A DNA stretch of 64,000 bases, taken from Comamonadaceae bacterium (GTDB lineage Bacteria > Pseudomonadota > Gammaproteobacteria > Burkholderiales > Burkholderiaceae_C). The position numbers were made by a program, and so were the translations under genes. The notes under the pieces were generated by a model that made no database searches, was not told the DNA's origin, and worked only from the letters and a program-made list of their open reading frames with translations. The DNA is taken from the NCBI GenBank assembly GCA_013297875.1, contig JAAFIW010000005.1, positions 1 through 64,000 of the forward strand. The letters are read 5' to 3'. Each line of letters begins with the position of its first letter. Position 1 is the first letter of the stretch. Shown here piece after piece: positions 30,352-39,271 of this stretch.

Positions 30352-30363
30352 GAGAAAATGATT

Positions 30364-30428
30364 TGCTATTATTTGTATAGCTGCTTGAGCAATAAATACC
30401 TGGGCGGTTGGCCTGTTTTGGCCTCAAA
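30364..30428 (+). repeat. AGCTGCTTGAGCA-family interspersed repeat between ispG and hisS
   Basis: GCTATTATTTGTATAGCTGC, then TTGAGCAATAAATACCTGGG and CGGTTGGCCTGTTTTGGCCT. This is one of the best full-length copies and shows the complete 3' part, which can form a short GGCC/GGCC hairpin. Confidence 0.92.
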
Positions 30429-30436
30429 AGAGAGAA

Positions 30437-31717
30437 TTACACCGAGACTTCTGCTGCTTGCCCAAAACGCTTGTCGATGTAGTTTTCCACCAGCTGATGG
30501 AACTCGCCGGCAATGTTGTCGCCTCGCAGGGTGACGGCTTTTTCGCCGTCGATGTAGACCGGCGCAGCGGGTGCCTCGCCAGTGCCCGGCAGGCTGATGC
30601 CAATGTCGGCGTGCTTGCTTTCGCCGGGGCCGTTGACGATGCAACCCATCACCGCGACTTTCAGTTTCTCCACGCCGGGGTATTTTTCTTTCCACACCGG
30701 CATTTGAGCCCTCAAAAAGTCGTCAATTTGCTGTGTCAACTCCTGAAACGTGGTGCTGGTGGTGCGACCGCAACCCGGGCAAGCCGTCACGCTGGGCGTG
30801 AAACTGCGCAAGCCCAGCGACTGCAAGATTTCAGAAGCAATCACCACCTCTTGCGTGCGCGATTCACCGGGCTGTGGGGTGAGCGACACACGAATCGTGT
30901 CGCCAATGCCTTCTTGCAGCAAGATGCCCAGCGCCACGCTGGAAGCCACCGTGCCCTTGGTGCCCATGCCTGCTTCGGTCAAACCCAGGTGCAAGGCGTA
31001 ATTGCAGCGCCTTGCCAGCTCGCGGTAGACCGAAACCAAGTCTTGCACACCGCTGACCTTGCAAGACAAGATGATCTGGTCACCGTTCATACCCATGGAC
31101 TCGGCCAGCTTGGCTGAATCAATGGCCGAAGTGATCAGCGCTTCATACATCACCTGCTTGGCGTCCCAAGGCTCGGCGCGGCGGCTGTTGGTGTCCATCA
31201 GATCGGCCAGCAGCTCCTGGTCCAGGCTGCCCCAGTTCACGCCGATACGCACCGGCTTGTCCCAGCGCATGGCCGCTTCAATCATCTGGCCAAACTGCTT
31301 GTCGTGCTTGTCGCCCTTGCCCACGTTGCCGGGGTTGATGCGGTACTTGGACAGGGCTTGCGCGCAAGCCGGAAAGTCGGTCAACAGGCGGTGGCCGTTG
31401 TAGTGAAAGTCGCCAATCAGCGGCACGTCAATGCCCATGCGATCCAGCTGATCGCGGATGTGTGGCACTTCGGCGGCGGCCTCCGGCGTATTCACGGTGA
31501 TGCGCACCATCTCAGAACCAGCCAAGGCCAGCTCTTTGACCTGAATGGCCGTGCCAATCGCGTCCACCGTGTCGGTGTTGGTCATAGACTGCACGCGCAC
31601 CGGCGCGTCGCCACCCACAGTGACCACTTTGCTGCCCCACACGGTGCGGGACTGGCGGGAGCGGCGTAAGCCAGGGGCAGCGGCGTCGATGGGAAGGCAA
31701 TTCAAAACGTCGGTCAT
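30437..31717 (-). CDS. ispG: 4-hydroxy-3-methylbut-2-en-1-yl diphosphate synthase
   Basis: 426 residues. IspG (GcpE) carries a 4Fe-4S cluster and converts MEcPP to HMBPP in the MEP isoprenoid pathway. [35 protein letters not shown] and the cluster cysteines in TACPGCGRT and [16 protein letters not shown] are all there. The length is slightly above E. coli IspG, as in other Burkholderiales that have an insertion. The ATG overlaps the rodZ stop by one base (TGATG); a GTG three bases upstream is an alternative. Confidence 0.98.
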   Translation of the reverse strand: MTDVLNCLPIDAAAPGLRRSRQSRTVWGSKVVTVGGDAPVRVQSMTNTDTVDAIGTAIQVKELALAGSEMVRITVNTPEAAAEVPHIRDQLDRMGIDVPLIGDFHYNGHRLLTDFPACAQALSKYRINPGNVGKGDKHDKQFGQMIEAAMRWDKPVRIGVNWGSLDQELLADLMDTNSRRAEPWDAKQVMYEALITSAIDSAKLAESMGMNGDQIILSCKVSGVQDLVSVYRELARRCNYALHLGLTEAGMGTKGTVASSVALGILLQEGIGDTIRVSLTPQPGESRTQEVVIASEILQSLGLRSFTPSVTACPGCGRTTSTTFQELTQQIDDFLRAQMPVWKEKYPGVEKLKVAVMGCIVNGPGESKHADIGISLPGTGEAPAAPVYIDGEKAVTLRGDNIAGEFHQLVENYIDKRFGQAAEVSV

Positions 31718-32601
31718 CACTTCACCTGAAATCGGGCTACGTTGTCACGGGAAACGGGTGCCAGATCAAAAGGCTGACCGCGCACCATGACCTGGGTGGT
31801 ATCGGCGCGGCCCACCGTCACAGCCAGAGGCAGGTTGCCAGTGGTGCCGACGGTTTGCCCGGCCGGAATCAGGCGGCGCAAGCTGGTGGCGCCTCGGGCA
31901 TCGGTCACCTCGACCCAGGTATCGGTCTTCACACTGAACACCACCAGTCCACTGGCCGCTGGCAGCGCAGGTGTTGCCACCAGTTCCTGGGGAGCTGGCG
32001 CACTGGCGGGGGCAACCGTCACGGTGGACGCAGCAGTGACGACGGACACCGTCCTGTCTGTAGCTTGCGCCGGCAGATCGCCGCCGGTTGCGGTGACCGG
32101 CGTGGTCACCGTGGCAGCTGCGACAGGTGACCCACCCAAGGGCAGCATTTGGCCTGGGTTCAGAGACTGCAAATAAGGCCACGCAAACAACGTGAGCGCG
32201 CCCAGCAACAAAAAGGCCACAGCCACCACCAGCGGCCTGGACAAGGGCGTGGAACGCGAAACGCCCGTTGCGGCATACCCGGGGTTGCGCAGCGGCGTAT
32301 TGAGGGCGCTGTGTGCCTGCGGCGACGGGGTGCTCTGCGTGGTTGGCAATTTCGCCAGCACGATGGCAGGGTCGACCCGCAGGGTGCGGCAAACGCTGGA
32401 GGCCAGGGCCCGCACAAACACCATGTCGGGCAGGCTGTCAAACTGGTCTGCCTCCAGCGCCTCCAGTTTTCGCACGGGCACTTTCAGCGACACCGCCAAC
32501 GCACCAATGTGCAAGCCTGCCGCCTCTCGTGCCTGGCGCAACAGACCGCCAGCGGTGAGCGAATCGTCCGAGGGAATCGGCTCTGCAACAGGCTCACTCA
32601 T
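31717..32601 (-). CDS. rodZ: RodZ-like helix-turn-helix membrane protein
   Basis: 294 residues. An N-terminal HTH_25 domain (about 17-85, [40 protein letters not shown]), a membrane helix (about 142-160, [18 protein letters not shown]), a threonine/alanine-rich linker and a C-terminal DUF4115 beta domain ([20 protein letters not shown]). RodZ links MreB to the membrane in cell-shape control. The ATG at 32601 has GGAG upstream and overlaps the pilW stop; the open frame continues to 32619. Its place between pilW and ispG is typical. Confidence 0.9.
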   Translation of the reverse strand: MSEPVAEPIPSDDSLTAGGLLRQAREAAGLHIGALAVSLKVPVRKLEALEADQFDSLPDMVFVRALASSVCRTLRVDPAIVLAKLPTTQSTPSPQAHSALNTPLRNPGYAATGVSRSTPLSRPLVVAVAFLLLGALTLFAWPYLQSLNPGQMLPLGGSPVAAATVTTPVTATGGDLPAQATDRTVSVVTAASTVTVAPASAPAPQELVATPALPAASGLVVFSVKTDTWVEVTDARGATSLRRLIPAGQTVGTTGNLPLAVTVGRADTTQVMVRGQPFDLAPVSRDNVARFQVK

Positions 32602-33391
32602 CAAAGGCTCTCCGGTCATATGCTGCCGCCTCGCGCGAGGCAGGGAAACGCTTGCGCAACTGCTCGCCCAGCTGCATCAACGCCACCTGATCGTTCAGGC
32701 GCTGCTCGACTTTCATGCCCAGCCACAACGACTCGGCGTTGGCAAATTCGCTGTTGTTCAGGCGGCGGATGTAAAACTGTGCACGGGCAAAATCAGCCCG
32801 CCTGAACAACAGGTTGGCCAGGTTGAAACCAGTGACCGGGTTGGCCGCATCCAGCTCGTAGGCCCGCAAGAAACTGCCTTCGGCCTGCTGCAACTGGCCA
32901 CGGCGCACACTGCAAATGCCTTGGGTCATGAAGGTTTTTGCCCGGTCGCCGTACTGTGGGTTGCTCAGGGCCTGGTCGAACAGTTTGTCGGCCTCGGCAT
33001 AGCGCAGTTGTTGACACTGCAGCCAACCGTAGTTGTGCAAGGTGTTGCCATCGCGCGGATTGAGCAGCAGGGCGCGCCGAAAACTCTCTTCGGCCTGCCC
33101 CGTGTCATTGAGCCGCATGTAGATCAGGCCGCGCAGGCTATAGGCATCGGGAAAGGTTGGATCAGAGGCAATCACCTGCTTGAGTTCATCCAACGCGATA
33201 TTGGTCTTGCCCTGCTCGAAATAACCAATTGCCAGCTCCATGCGGATGCGAGCCCGCTTGCGCGCTTCGGACTCGTCGGACTCGGTGGCGATGTCGGTGG
33301 TTCTCCCGCCAGAATCCCCCGATTTGCTCGCGCAGCCCACCACGCCGAGCAGCGCAATCAACACGGCTGCGCTGGGCAAAAGGAGTTTCAT
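32594..33391 (-). CDS. pilW: Type IV pilus biogenesis/stability lipoprotein PilW
   Basis: 265 residues. The signal peptide ends in the lipobox LLGVVGCASK (Cys20). TPR repeats follow (ARIRMELAIGYFEQGKTNIA, FPDAYSLRGLIYMRLNDTGQ, GNTLHNYGWLQCQQLRYAEA). PilW/PilF is an outer-membrane lipoprotein needed for stable assembly of the PilQ secretin. The rlmN-pilW-rodZ-ispG order is conserved and supports this call rather than a generic TPR protein. It follows rlmN by 31 bases. Confidence 0.93.
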   Translation of the reverse strand: MKLLLPSAAVLIALLGVVGCASKSGDSGGRTTDIATESDESEARKRARIRMELAIGYFEQGKTNIALDELKQVIASDPTFPDAYSLRGLIYMRLNDTGQAEESFRRALLLNPRDGNTLHNYGWLQCQQLRYAEADKLFDQALSNPQYGDRAKTFMTQGICSVRRGQLQQAEGSFLRAYELDAANPVTGFNLANLLFRRADFARAQFYIRRLNNSEFANAESLWLGMKVEQRLNDQVALMQLGEQLRKRFPASREAAAYDRRAFDE

Positions 33392-33422
33392 GGTGTGTTT
33401 GGCTCCAACGAAAGGTTATTGA

Positions 33423-34544
33423 TCAGGCTGGCACGGATTTGAGCATCACCGTGCGCTGCCGGGCCATGCGGCTGGCCACTGCGGTTCTGTCCTGCACGTC
33501 GCCAGCCAGCTGCCCGCAGGCGGCATCAATGTCGTCACCACGGGTTTTGCGCACGGTGGTGACGATACCAGCCTCGCTCAGAACTTTGGCAAAAGCAGTG
33601 ACCTGCTTGGGGTCTGAGCGCAACAAACCAGATGCTGGAAAAGGGTTGAAGGGAATCAGGTTGAACTTGCACCAGGCACCTGGCCCGGTCTGCCTGACCA
33701 GTTGCACCAGTTCCTGCGCATGCACAGCCTGGTCATTGACGCCATCGAGCATGCAGTATTCAAATGTGATGAAGTCACGCGGCGCATGCGCCAGGTAGCG
33801 CTGGCAGGCCGCCATCAACTCGGCCAGCGGGTATTTACGGTTCAGCGGCACCAGGTTGTCGCGCAGGCTGTCATGGGGTGCGTGCAGCGACACCGCCAGC
33901 GCCACCGGGCAATCCTGCCCCAGCCTGTCCATCATCGGTACCACGCCGGAGGTGGACACCGTGACGCGGCGGCGCGACAGGCCATAACCATGGTCACTGA
34001 GCATGGTGCGCAGCGCCGGCACCAAGGCGTCGTAGTTTTGCAGCGGCTCGCCCATGCCCATCATCACCACGTTGGAGATGACACGCTCTGCAATACCCAA
34101 GTGTTTGCGCAAAAAATGCTCGGCAAACCAGAGCTGGGCCGCGATTTCGCCAGTGGTCAGGTTGCGGCTGAACCCCTGGTGACCGGTGGAGCAGAAACGG
34201 CAGCCCACTGCACAACCCGCTTGCGAGGACACGCACAGGGTGCCCCGGTCATCTTCGGGGATAAACACCGTTTCCACCGCGTCGCCACCGCCCACATCAA
34301 ACAGCCATTTGATGGTGCCGTCGGCCGATTCGTGTTGGGAGATGATGCGCAGCCCCTGCACATGGGCCACGCCCTGCAGCTTGCCTTGCAGCGACTTGGC
34401 CAGATCACTCATCTGGTCAAACTGTGAGGCACCTTTTTGATGGATCCAGCGAAACAGCTGGGTGGCGCGAAAGCGCTTTTCCCCCAGCTGCTCGCAAAAC
34501 GCAGCCAAGCCTTCAAGATCGTAGTCCAGCAGGTTGGCGGTCAT
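33423..34544 (-). CDS. rlmN: 23S rRNA/tRNA adenine C2-methyltransferase RlmN
   Basis: 373 residues. A radical SAM enzyme that methylates A2503 of 23S rRNA and A37 of some tRNAs. The cluster motif CxxxCxxC is at Cys111, Cys115 and Cys118 ([11 protein letters not shown]). [14 protein letters not shown] and the C-terminal [15 protein letters not shown] with the catalytic Cys are present. It lies between ndk and pilW, 19 bases after ndk. Confidence 0.98.
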   Translation of the reverse strand: MTANLLDYDLEGLAAFCEQLGEKRFRATQLFRWIHQKGASQFDQMSDLAKSLQGKLQGVAHVQGLRIISQHESADGTIKWLFDVGGGDAVETVFIPEDDRGTLCVSSQAGCAVGCRFCSTGHQGFSRNLTTGEIAAQLWFAEHFLRKHLGIAERVISNVVMMGMGEPLQNYDALVPALRTMLSDHGYGLSRRRVTVSTSGVVPMMDRLGQDCPVALAVSLHAPHDSLRDNLVPLNRKYPLAELMAACQRYLAHAPRDFITFEYCMLDGVNDQAVHAQELVQLVRQTGPGAWCKFNLIPFNPFPASGLLRSDPKQVTAFAKVLSEAGIVTTVRKTRGDDIDAACGQLAGDVQDRTAVASRMARQRTVMLKSVPA

Positions 34545-34563
34545 TGCGCGTGCAGGCTTGGGC

Positions 34564-34989
34564 TCAGCGCGTGTAAACGTTCATGCCGGGAAAGAAAAAG
34601 GCGATTTCCACAGCTGCGGTTTCAGCGGCATCCGAGCCGTGCACGGCGTTGGCATCAATGCTGTCGGCAAAGTCGGCGCGAATGGTGCCAGCGGCGGCTT
34701 TCTTGGGGTCGGTCGCGCCCATCAGGTCGCGGTTTTTCAAGATCGCGTTGTCGCCTTCCAGCGCCTGGATCATCACCGGGCCGGAGATCATGAAATCAAC
34801 CAGGTCTTTAAAGAAGGGACGGGCTTTGTGCACCGCATAAAACTGCTCGGCCTCGCCGCGCGACAGGTGTGCCATGCGGGCCGCCACAACCTTCAGGCCG
34901 GCTGCTTCAAAACGGGCGTAAATCTGGCCAATCACGTTTTTGGCAACTGCGTCGGGTTTGATGATGGAGAGGGTGCGTTCGATAGCCAT
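34564..34989 (-). CDS. ndk: Nucleoside diphosphate kinase
   Basis: 141 residues, typical length. It moves the gamma phosphate from ATP to other NDPs through phospho-His117 in [30 protein letters not shown], with the Lys in IKPDAV, and [17 protein letters not shown] are classical. It starts the ndk-rlmN-pilW-rodZ-ispG-hisS run, and the 132-base gap upstream of the ATG is AT-rich near the gene and may hold a promoter. Confidence 0.99.
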   Translation of the reverse strand: MAIERTLSIIKPDAVAKNVIGQIYARFEAAGLKVVAARMAHLSRGEAEQFYAVHKARPFFKDLVDFMISGPVMIQALEGDNAILKNRDLMGATDPKKAAAGTIRADFADSIDANAVHGSDAAETAAVEIAFFFPGMNVYTR

Positions 34990-35121
34990 GGTTGTTCCTG
35001 TGCCTGAAGTTGTGAAAAAAGAAAATCTTGCCGAATTGACAAAGCCTCACATTTTAGCCGGGCGCTTGTGACGCCCTGACGGTGATGAAGGCGATGTCCG
35101 CGCGCCAGCGCCGTCAATCGG

Positions 35122-36525
35122 TCATCCACGCCCGCGCCGCTGACCACCACCCATGCCGCCAAAATTGCCGCCGCCACCGCCTCTGCGGGGGCCGCCTTGA
35201 CCTTGCCCCTGGCCTTGCCGCTGGCGGGTGAAGCTGTCGGCACCGATATAGCCCAACGAGGTTTTCATGGGATCGGGTTGCGCGCTGCCATTGCCGGGCT
35301 GGCGTTTGTTGGCCTGCCCTGCATTGCGGCCGGCATTGCGGGGCGGCCCGTCCGCATCGCGCGGCCCGGGCCCGCGCGCACCGCCGGGGGCCTGGCCCAT
35401 GTTTCCACGCGGCCCACCCACCCGTGAATCGCGACGGCGGTTCACCGGGTGTTGCCCGGCACCCCTTGCGGGGCGGGCCTCGTCTGGCAAGGCACCCCGG
35501 TCGGGCCGACTCTGGCCAGCGGCCTTCACCAATGCCCGGATATCCGAATCATCCAGCTCCATGCAAGCCCCCCGGCGCAGACCGCGTGGCAGCAGCATGG
35601 CACCGTAACGGATGCGGATCAGGCGGCTGACCGCGTGGCCCACCACCTCGAACATGCGGCGCACCTCACGGTTGCGGCCTTCAGAAATCGTGACGCGGTA
35701 CCAGCAATTGGAGCCTTCGCCGCCGCCGTCTTCAATCGAGCCAAAGCTGGCCATGCCGTCGTCCAGCTTCACGCCCGACAGCAGGCGTTCGCGCTCTTCT
35801 TTGGCCAGCTTGCCCAGCACCCGCACGGCATATTCGCGCTCCAGGCCAAAGCGGGGGTGCATCAGCTGGTTGGCCAGCTCGCCGGAGCTGGTAAACAGCA
35901 GCAGGCCCTCGGTATTCAAATCCAGCCGACCCACCGATTGCCACTTGCCCTGTTGCAGGCGGGGCAGCTTGCGAAACACCGTGGGGCGGTTTTGCGGGTC
36001 GTCGTGACTCACCACCTCGCCCACCGGCTTGTGATAGGCGATGACGCGGGCCGGCGGTGGGTCGATGCGGTAGCGAATCGGCTTGCCGTTGACCTTGACC
36101 TGGTCGCCGTATTGAATGCGCTGGCCAATGTGGGCAGGCTCGTTGTTCACCGAAATACGGCCTTCCAGGATCAACTGCTCCATCTCAAGGCGCGAACCCA
36201 TACCGGCCTGGGCCAGCACCTTGTGCAGCTTGGGTGTTTCGGCCTGGGGCAGCAGCACCCGTTTGGGCGGCACTGCGGGCTCGCTGCTGTCCTGCTCGGC
36301 GTCGAACTGGCCGGAAATCAGGGCCGCAAACAGGCCATCGGGCGGCGTATCGGGTGCTGATGGCAGCTCAACGGCTCCTGGAGCAGTGTCAAACGCTATA
36401 TTTTCGATAGCTGCTTGAGCAGTATCTACATGGGCTGTTGGCGCTTTTGGCACAAAATCGGGGGTTGAAGCCAACTCCGGTGGCTCAGGTACCGGTTCAG
36501 TCAGGTCTGGCAGATCAGGGGTCAT
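35122..36525 (-). CDS. rluB: RluB-type 23S rRNA pseudouridine synthase
   Basis: 467 residues, longer than E. coli RluB. The S4 domain (about 95-140, [20 protein letters not shown]) precedes the RsuA-type catalytic domain with [13 protein letters not shown] and the aspartate motif [13 protein letters not shown]. The C-terminal tail of about 120 residues is rich in Gly, Arg, Gln and Pro (low complexity, likely disordered RNA-binding). The N-terminal 90 residues are acidic, and residues 24-44 ([13 protein letters not shown]) come from an in-frame copy of the interspersed repeat. Its ATG overlaps the scpB stop. Confidence 0.93.
   Translation of the reverse strand: MTPDLPDLTEPVPEPPELASTPDFVPKAPTAHVDTAQAAIENIAFDTAPGAVELPSAPDTPPDGLFAALISGQFDAEQDSSEPAVPPKRVLLPQAETPKLHKVLAQAGMGSRLEMEQLILEGRISVNNEPAHIGQRIQYGDQVKVNGKPIRYRIDPPPARVIAYHKPVGEVVSHDDPQNRPTVFRKLPRLQQGKWQSVGRLDLNTEGLLLFTSSGELANQLMHPRFGLEREYAVRVLGKLAKEERERLLSGVKLDDGMASFGSIEDGGGEGSNCWYRVTISEGRNREVRRMFEVVGHAVSRLIRIRYGAMLLPRGLRRGACMELDDSDIRALVKAAGQSRPDRGALPDEARPARGAGQHPVNRRRDSRVGGPRGNMGQAPGGARGPGPRDADGPPRNAGRNAGQANKRQPGNGSAQPDPMKTSLGYIGADSFTRQRQGQGQGQGGPRRGGGGGNFGGMGGGQRRGRG
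36395..36456 (+). repeat. AGCTGCTTGAGCA-family repeat inside rluB
   Basis: GCTATATTTTCGATAGCTGC, then TTGAGCAGTATCTACATGGG and CTGTTGGCGCTTTTGGCACA. A near-consensus copy read in frame as residues 24-44 of RluB, in the same frame as the soxA, soxX and soxD copies. Confidence 0.9.
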
Positions 36526-37226
36526 GACGGGCTCACTACAGGGTCGTTGGGCATTGGCTGATCGGGGGCAGCCGCGTCAAGCACGCTGGCAGCGGCATCG
36601 ACGGTCAGCGCGTCGATGTCAGGGATATCAGGCGGGTCGGTTTCGTCGATGGGCAGCGCCGATTGCGCCGGGTCATCGGCCCGGCCCAGCGCAGCCAGTG
36701 CGCTGACCTGCTCGGTGGGGCTATCCAGCAGAGGCAATTGATCCAGCGACTGCAAACCCAAGTCATCCAGAAACTGGCGGGTAGTGGCAAACAAGGCCGG
36801 GCGGCCCGCTGCCTCGCGGTGGCCGATGACTTCGACCCAGCCCCGGTCTTCCAGCTGTTTCAGGATCAGGCTGTTGATGGTGACGCCGCGAATGTCTTCC
36901 ATGTCGCCCCGCGTCACCGGTTGGCGGTAGGCAATGATGGCCAGGGTTTCCAGCGTGGCGCGGGTGTATTTGGGCGGTTTTTCGGGGTGCAGCCGGTCCA
37001 GAAATTCGCGCATCTGCGGGCGGCTTTGAAAGCGCCAGCCACTGGCAATGCACACCAACTCCACGCCGCGCTGCGCCCAATCGGCATGCAGCTGCTCCAG
37101 CAGGCTTTTGATGCTGTCAGCGCCCAGGGCATCGTTGAACAGCACACGCAGCGCGCGCACGGGCAGCGCCTCGTTGGCGCAAATCAATGCCGTTTCCAGG
37201 ATGCGCTTGGCATCCACCGTGTTCAT
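36522..37226 (-). CDS. scpB: Segregation and condensation protein B
   Basis: 234 residues. Two winged-helix domains are recognisable: [20 protein letters not shown], then [10 protein letters not shown]-like [40 protein letters not shown] and [20 protein letters not shown]. ScpB with ScpA forms the kleisin part of the SMC complex for chromosome segregation. A C-terminal acidic tail of about 50 residues is added. ATGA-type overlap with rluB. The scpA gene is not beside it; the 192-base gap to rluD (37227-37418) shows nothing recognisable. Confidence 0.96.
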   Translation of the reverse strand: MNTVDAKRILETALICANEALPVRALRVLFNDALGADSIKSLLEQLHADWAQRGVELVCIASGWRFQSRPQMREFLDRLHPEKPPKYTRATLETLAIIAYRQPVTRGDMEDIRGVTINSLILKQLEDRGWVEVIGHREAAGRPALFATTRQFLDDLGLQSLDQLPLLDSPTEQVSALAALGRADDPAQSALPIDETDPPDIPDIDALTVDAAASVLDAAAPDQPMPNDPVVSPS

Positions 37227-37418
37227 GGTTGGGTCTCTTCGTTTATCTAGGTAATCAGTGGGTGGGCGACGGGATCAGCAGTTTCGGATCAGGTCGGCCT
37301 TCGCATCAGGCTTGTGGGCCGGTGGCCTGCCATGCCTTTGTGCGATCAGCCCCAGGGCTATTGGGGCGCAAAGCGAATCGCTTCAAGGGCCCAATTGTAA
37401 TGGCCGTCGTTTTTTGAC

Positions 37419-38489
37419 TTAAACCATGAATCCTGCCGCTTGCGCCGCCGCCCGCAAGTCGGCCGGCAAGGGCACCTCAAACGCCAGGGGCTCCAGCGTC
37501 ACCGGGTGCTCAAACGCCAGCCGCTGGGCATGCAGGGCCTGGCGCGCCAAGCCTAGCGCCGGGGCACCGCCGTACAGGGCGTCGGCCACCAGCGGATGCC
37601 CCAGATGGGCCATGTGCACGCGGATCTGGTGGGTGCGACCGGTGTGCAAATTGGCCTGTACCCAGCAAAATGACTCCTGATTTTGTAGCAGCTTGAGCAA
37701 TGTTTGACTGGGCTTCCCACTGTTTTGGCTTAAATCTACCACCGCCATGCGCAAACGGTTGCGCACGTCGCGGCCAATGGCTGCGTCGACCAGGCGCTCA
37801 GGCTCACCGCGCCAGCCGCGATGGCCCAGGGCCACGTACTGGCGGCTCACGTCGCGCGCGGCAATGCGCTGCACCAGGCCGTCCATGGCACCGCGGGTCT
37901 TGGCCACCACCATCAGGCCGCTGGTGTCCTTGTCCAGCCGGTGCACGATGCCCGCGCGCGGCAGGGTGACGGCACTCGCGTCACGCGCCAGCAAGCCGTT
38001 GAGCAAGGTGCCGCTCCAGTTGCCGGGAGCCGGGTGCACCACCAGGCCCGCCGGTTTGTTCACCACCAGCAGGTAGGCGTCCTCAAACACCACGTCCAGC
38101 GCCATCGCCTCGGGCGCAAAGGCCTGGCTTTGCGCAGTGGGTCGCAATTCAATGGTCAGCACCTCGCCCGCGCGAAGCTTGGCCGAGTTTTTGGTGAGGA
38201 CTGCGCCCGACAGGGTGACAGAGCCCGCCTCCACCAGTTGCTGCAAATAGCTGCGCGAAAACTCACCCACCAGGCTGACCAGGCAGCGGTCCAGCCGCTG
38301 GCCGTGGAGCTCGGGCGGCACCTGCAGGGTCCGCAGTTCACTGTCGGGGCCAGGATCGGGGGCACCCAGCACGTCGTCAGCCAGCGCTTCATCCGGCGAG
38401 GTTGGCTGTTTAGAGCCGGGGCCCGCCGCAGTAAACTGTGCGTTTTGACTAAAAGGGGTTGTGTGTGATGTCAAGTGGCAAATTATCAA
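37419..38489 (-). CDS. rluD: RluD-type 23S rRNA pseudouridine synthase
   Basis: About 356 residues as drawn. An S4 domain (RLDRCLVSLVGEFSRSYLQQ), then the catalytic domain with VNKPAGLVVHPAPGN and the aspartate motif HRLDKDTSGLMVVAKT. The enzyme modifies uridines of helix 69 in 23S rRNA. The start is doubtful: the open frame overlaps the divergent bamD gene by about 20-30 bases, so a start (perhaps GTG) nearer the S4 domain is likely. Residues 252-270 of this frame (QTLLKLLQNQES) come from an interspersed repeat copy. Confidence 0.92.
   Translation of the reverse strand: MIICHLTSHTTPFSQNAQFTAAGPGSKQPTSPDEALADDVLGAPDPGPDSELRTLQVPPELHGQRLDRCLVSLVGEFSRSYLQQLVEAGSVTLSGAVLTKNSAKLRAGEVLTIELRPTAQSQAFAPEAMALDVVFEDAYLLVVNKPAGLVVHPAPGNWSGTLLNGLLARDASAVTLPRAGIVHRLDKDTSGLMVVAKTRGAMDGLVQRIAARDVSRQYVALGHRGWRGEPERLVDAAIGRDVRNRLRMAVVDLSQNSGKPSQTLLKLLQNQESFCWVQANLHTGRTHQIRVHMAHLGHPLVADALYGGAPALGLARQALHAQRLAFEHPVTLEPLAFEVPLPADLRAAAQAAGFMV
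37680..37734 (+). repeat. AGCTGCTTGAGCA-family repeat inside rluD
   Basis: ATTTTGTAGCAGCTTGAGCA, then ATGTTTGACTGGGCTTCCCA and CTGTTTTGGCTTAAA. It is read in a different frame from the soxA-type copies, as PSQTLLKLLQNQE, and lies in the catalytic domain. Confidence 0.8.
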
Positions 38490-39271
38490 GGGTCGGTCAG
38501 CTGAGTCTGCTGTCGCTGGTGTTGCTGGCGGGCTGCTCCACCACGTCCGACGACAAAACCGCCACCTGGAGTCCCAACAAGATTTACGCTGAAGCCAAGG
38601 CCGAGCTGGACGCAGGGGCCTACGATAAGGCCGTGCTGTTGTACGAAAAGCTTGAAGGCCGGGCCGCCGGCACGCCGCTGGCCCAGCAGGCGCAATTGGA
38701 AAAGGCCTATGCGCATCTCAAGGCCAACGAGCAGGCCCAAGCGGTTGCAACGCTAGAGCGCTTCATGAAGCTGCACCCGGCCAGCCCGGCGCTGGACTAT
38801 GCGCTGTACCTCAAAGGCGTGGTGAATTTCAACGACAACCTGGGCCTGTTCTCGTTTGTGACCAAGCAGGATCTGTCCGAGCGCGACCAGAAAGCAGCCA
38901 AAGAATCGTTCGAGTCGTTCAAGGAGCTGACCACCCGCTTTCCTGATTCGCGCTACTCGCCCGATGCCCGCCAGCGCATGACCTACATCGTGAACTCGCT
39001 GGCCCAATACGAGGTGCATGTGGCCCGCTACTACTTCACGCGTGGTGCCTATGTGGCGGCGGTGAACCGTGCGCAACTGGCCCTGAACGACTACCAGGAC
39101 GTGCCCGCGCTGGAAGAGGCGCTGTACATCCTGGTGCGCTCGTATGACGCCATGGGCTTGACGCAGCTGCGTGACGACTCGCGCCGCGTGCTGGACAAAA
39201 ATTTCCCCAACAGCGCCTACCTCAGCCAGGGCTTCAAAGCCAATCAGGATCCGTGGTGGAAAGTGTGGTGA
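38468..39271 (+). CDS. bamD: Outer membrane protein assembly factor BamD
   Basis: 267 residues. Lipoprotein signal with lipobox VLLAGCSTT (Cys23). TPR units follow (IYAEAKAELDAGAYDKAVLL, AQQAQLEKAYAHLKANEQAQ, ATLERFMKLHPASPALDYAL, DSRYSPDARQRMTYIVN). BamD is the essential lipoprotein of the BAM complex at the outer membrane. The ATG at 38468 is used; the frame is open to 38459 through a GTG. It is divergent from rluD, with overlapping 5' ends on paper, and its 3' end overlaps the convergent helicase gene by 38 bases. Confidence 0.97.
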   Translation: MSSGKLSRVGQLSLLSLVLLAGCSTTSDDKTATWSPNKIYAEAKAELDAGAYDKAVLLYEKLEGRAAGTPLAQQAQLEKAYAHLKANEQAQAVATLERFMKLHPASPALDYALYLKGVVNFNDNLGLFSFVTKQDLSERDQKAAKESFESFKELTTRFPDSRYSPDARQRMTYIVNSLAQYEVHVARYYFTRGAYVAAVNRAQLALNDYQDVPALEEALYILVRSYDAMGLTQLRDDSRRVLDKNFPNSAYLSQGFKANQDPWWKVW

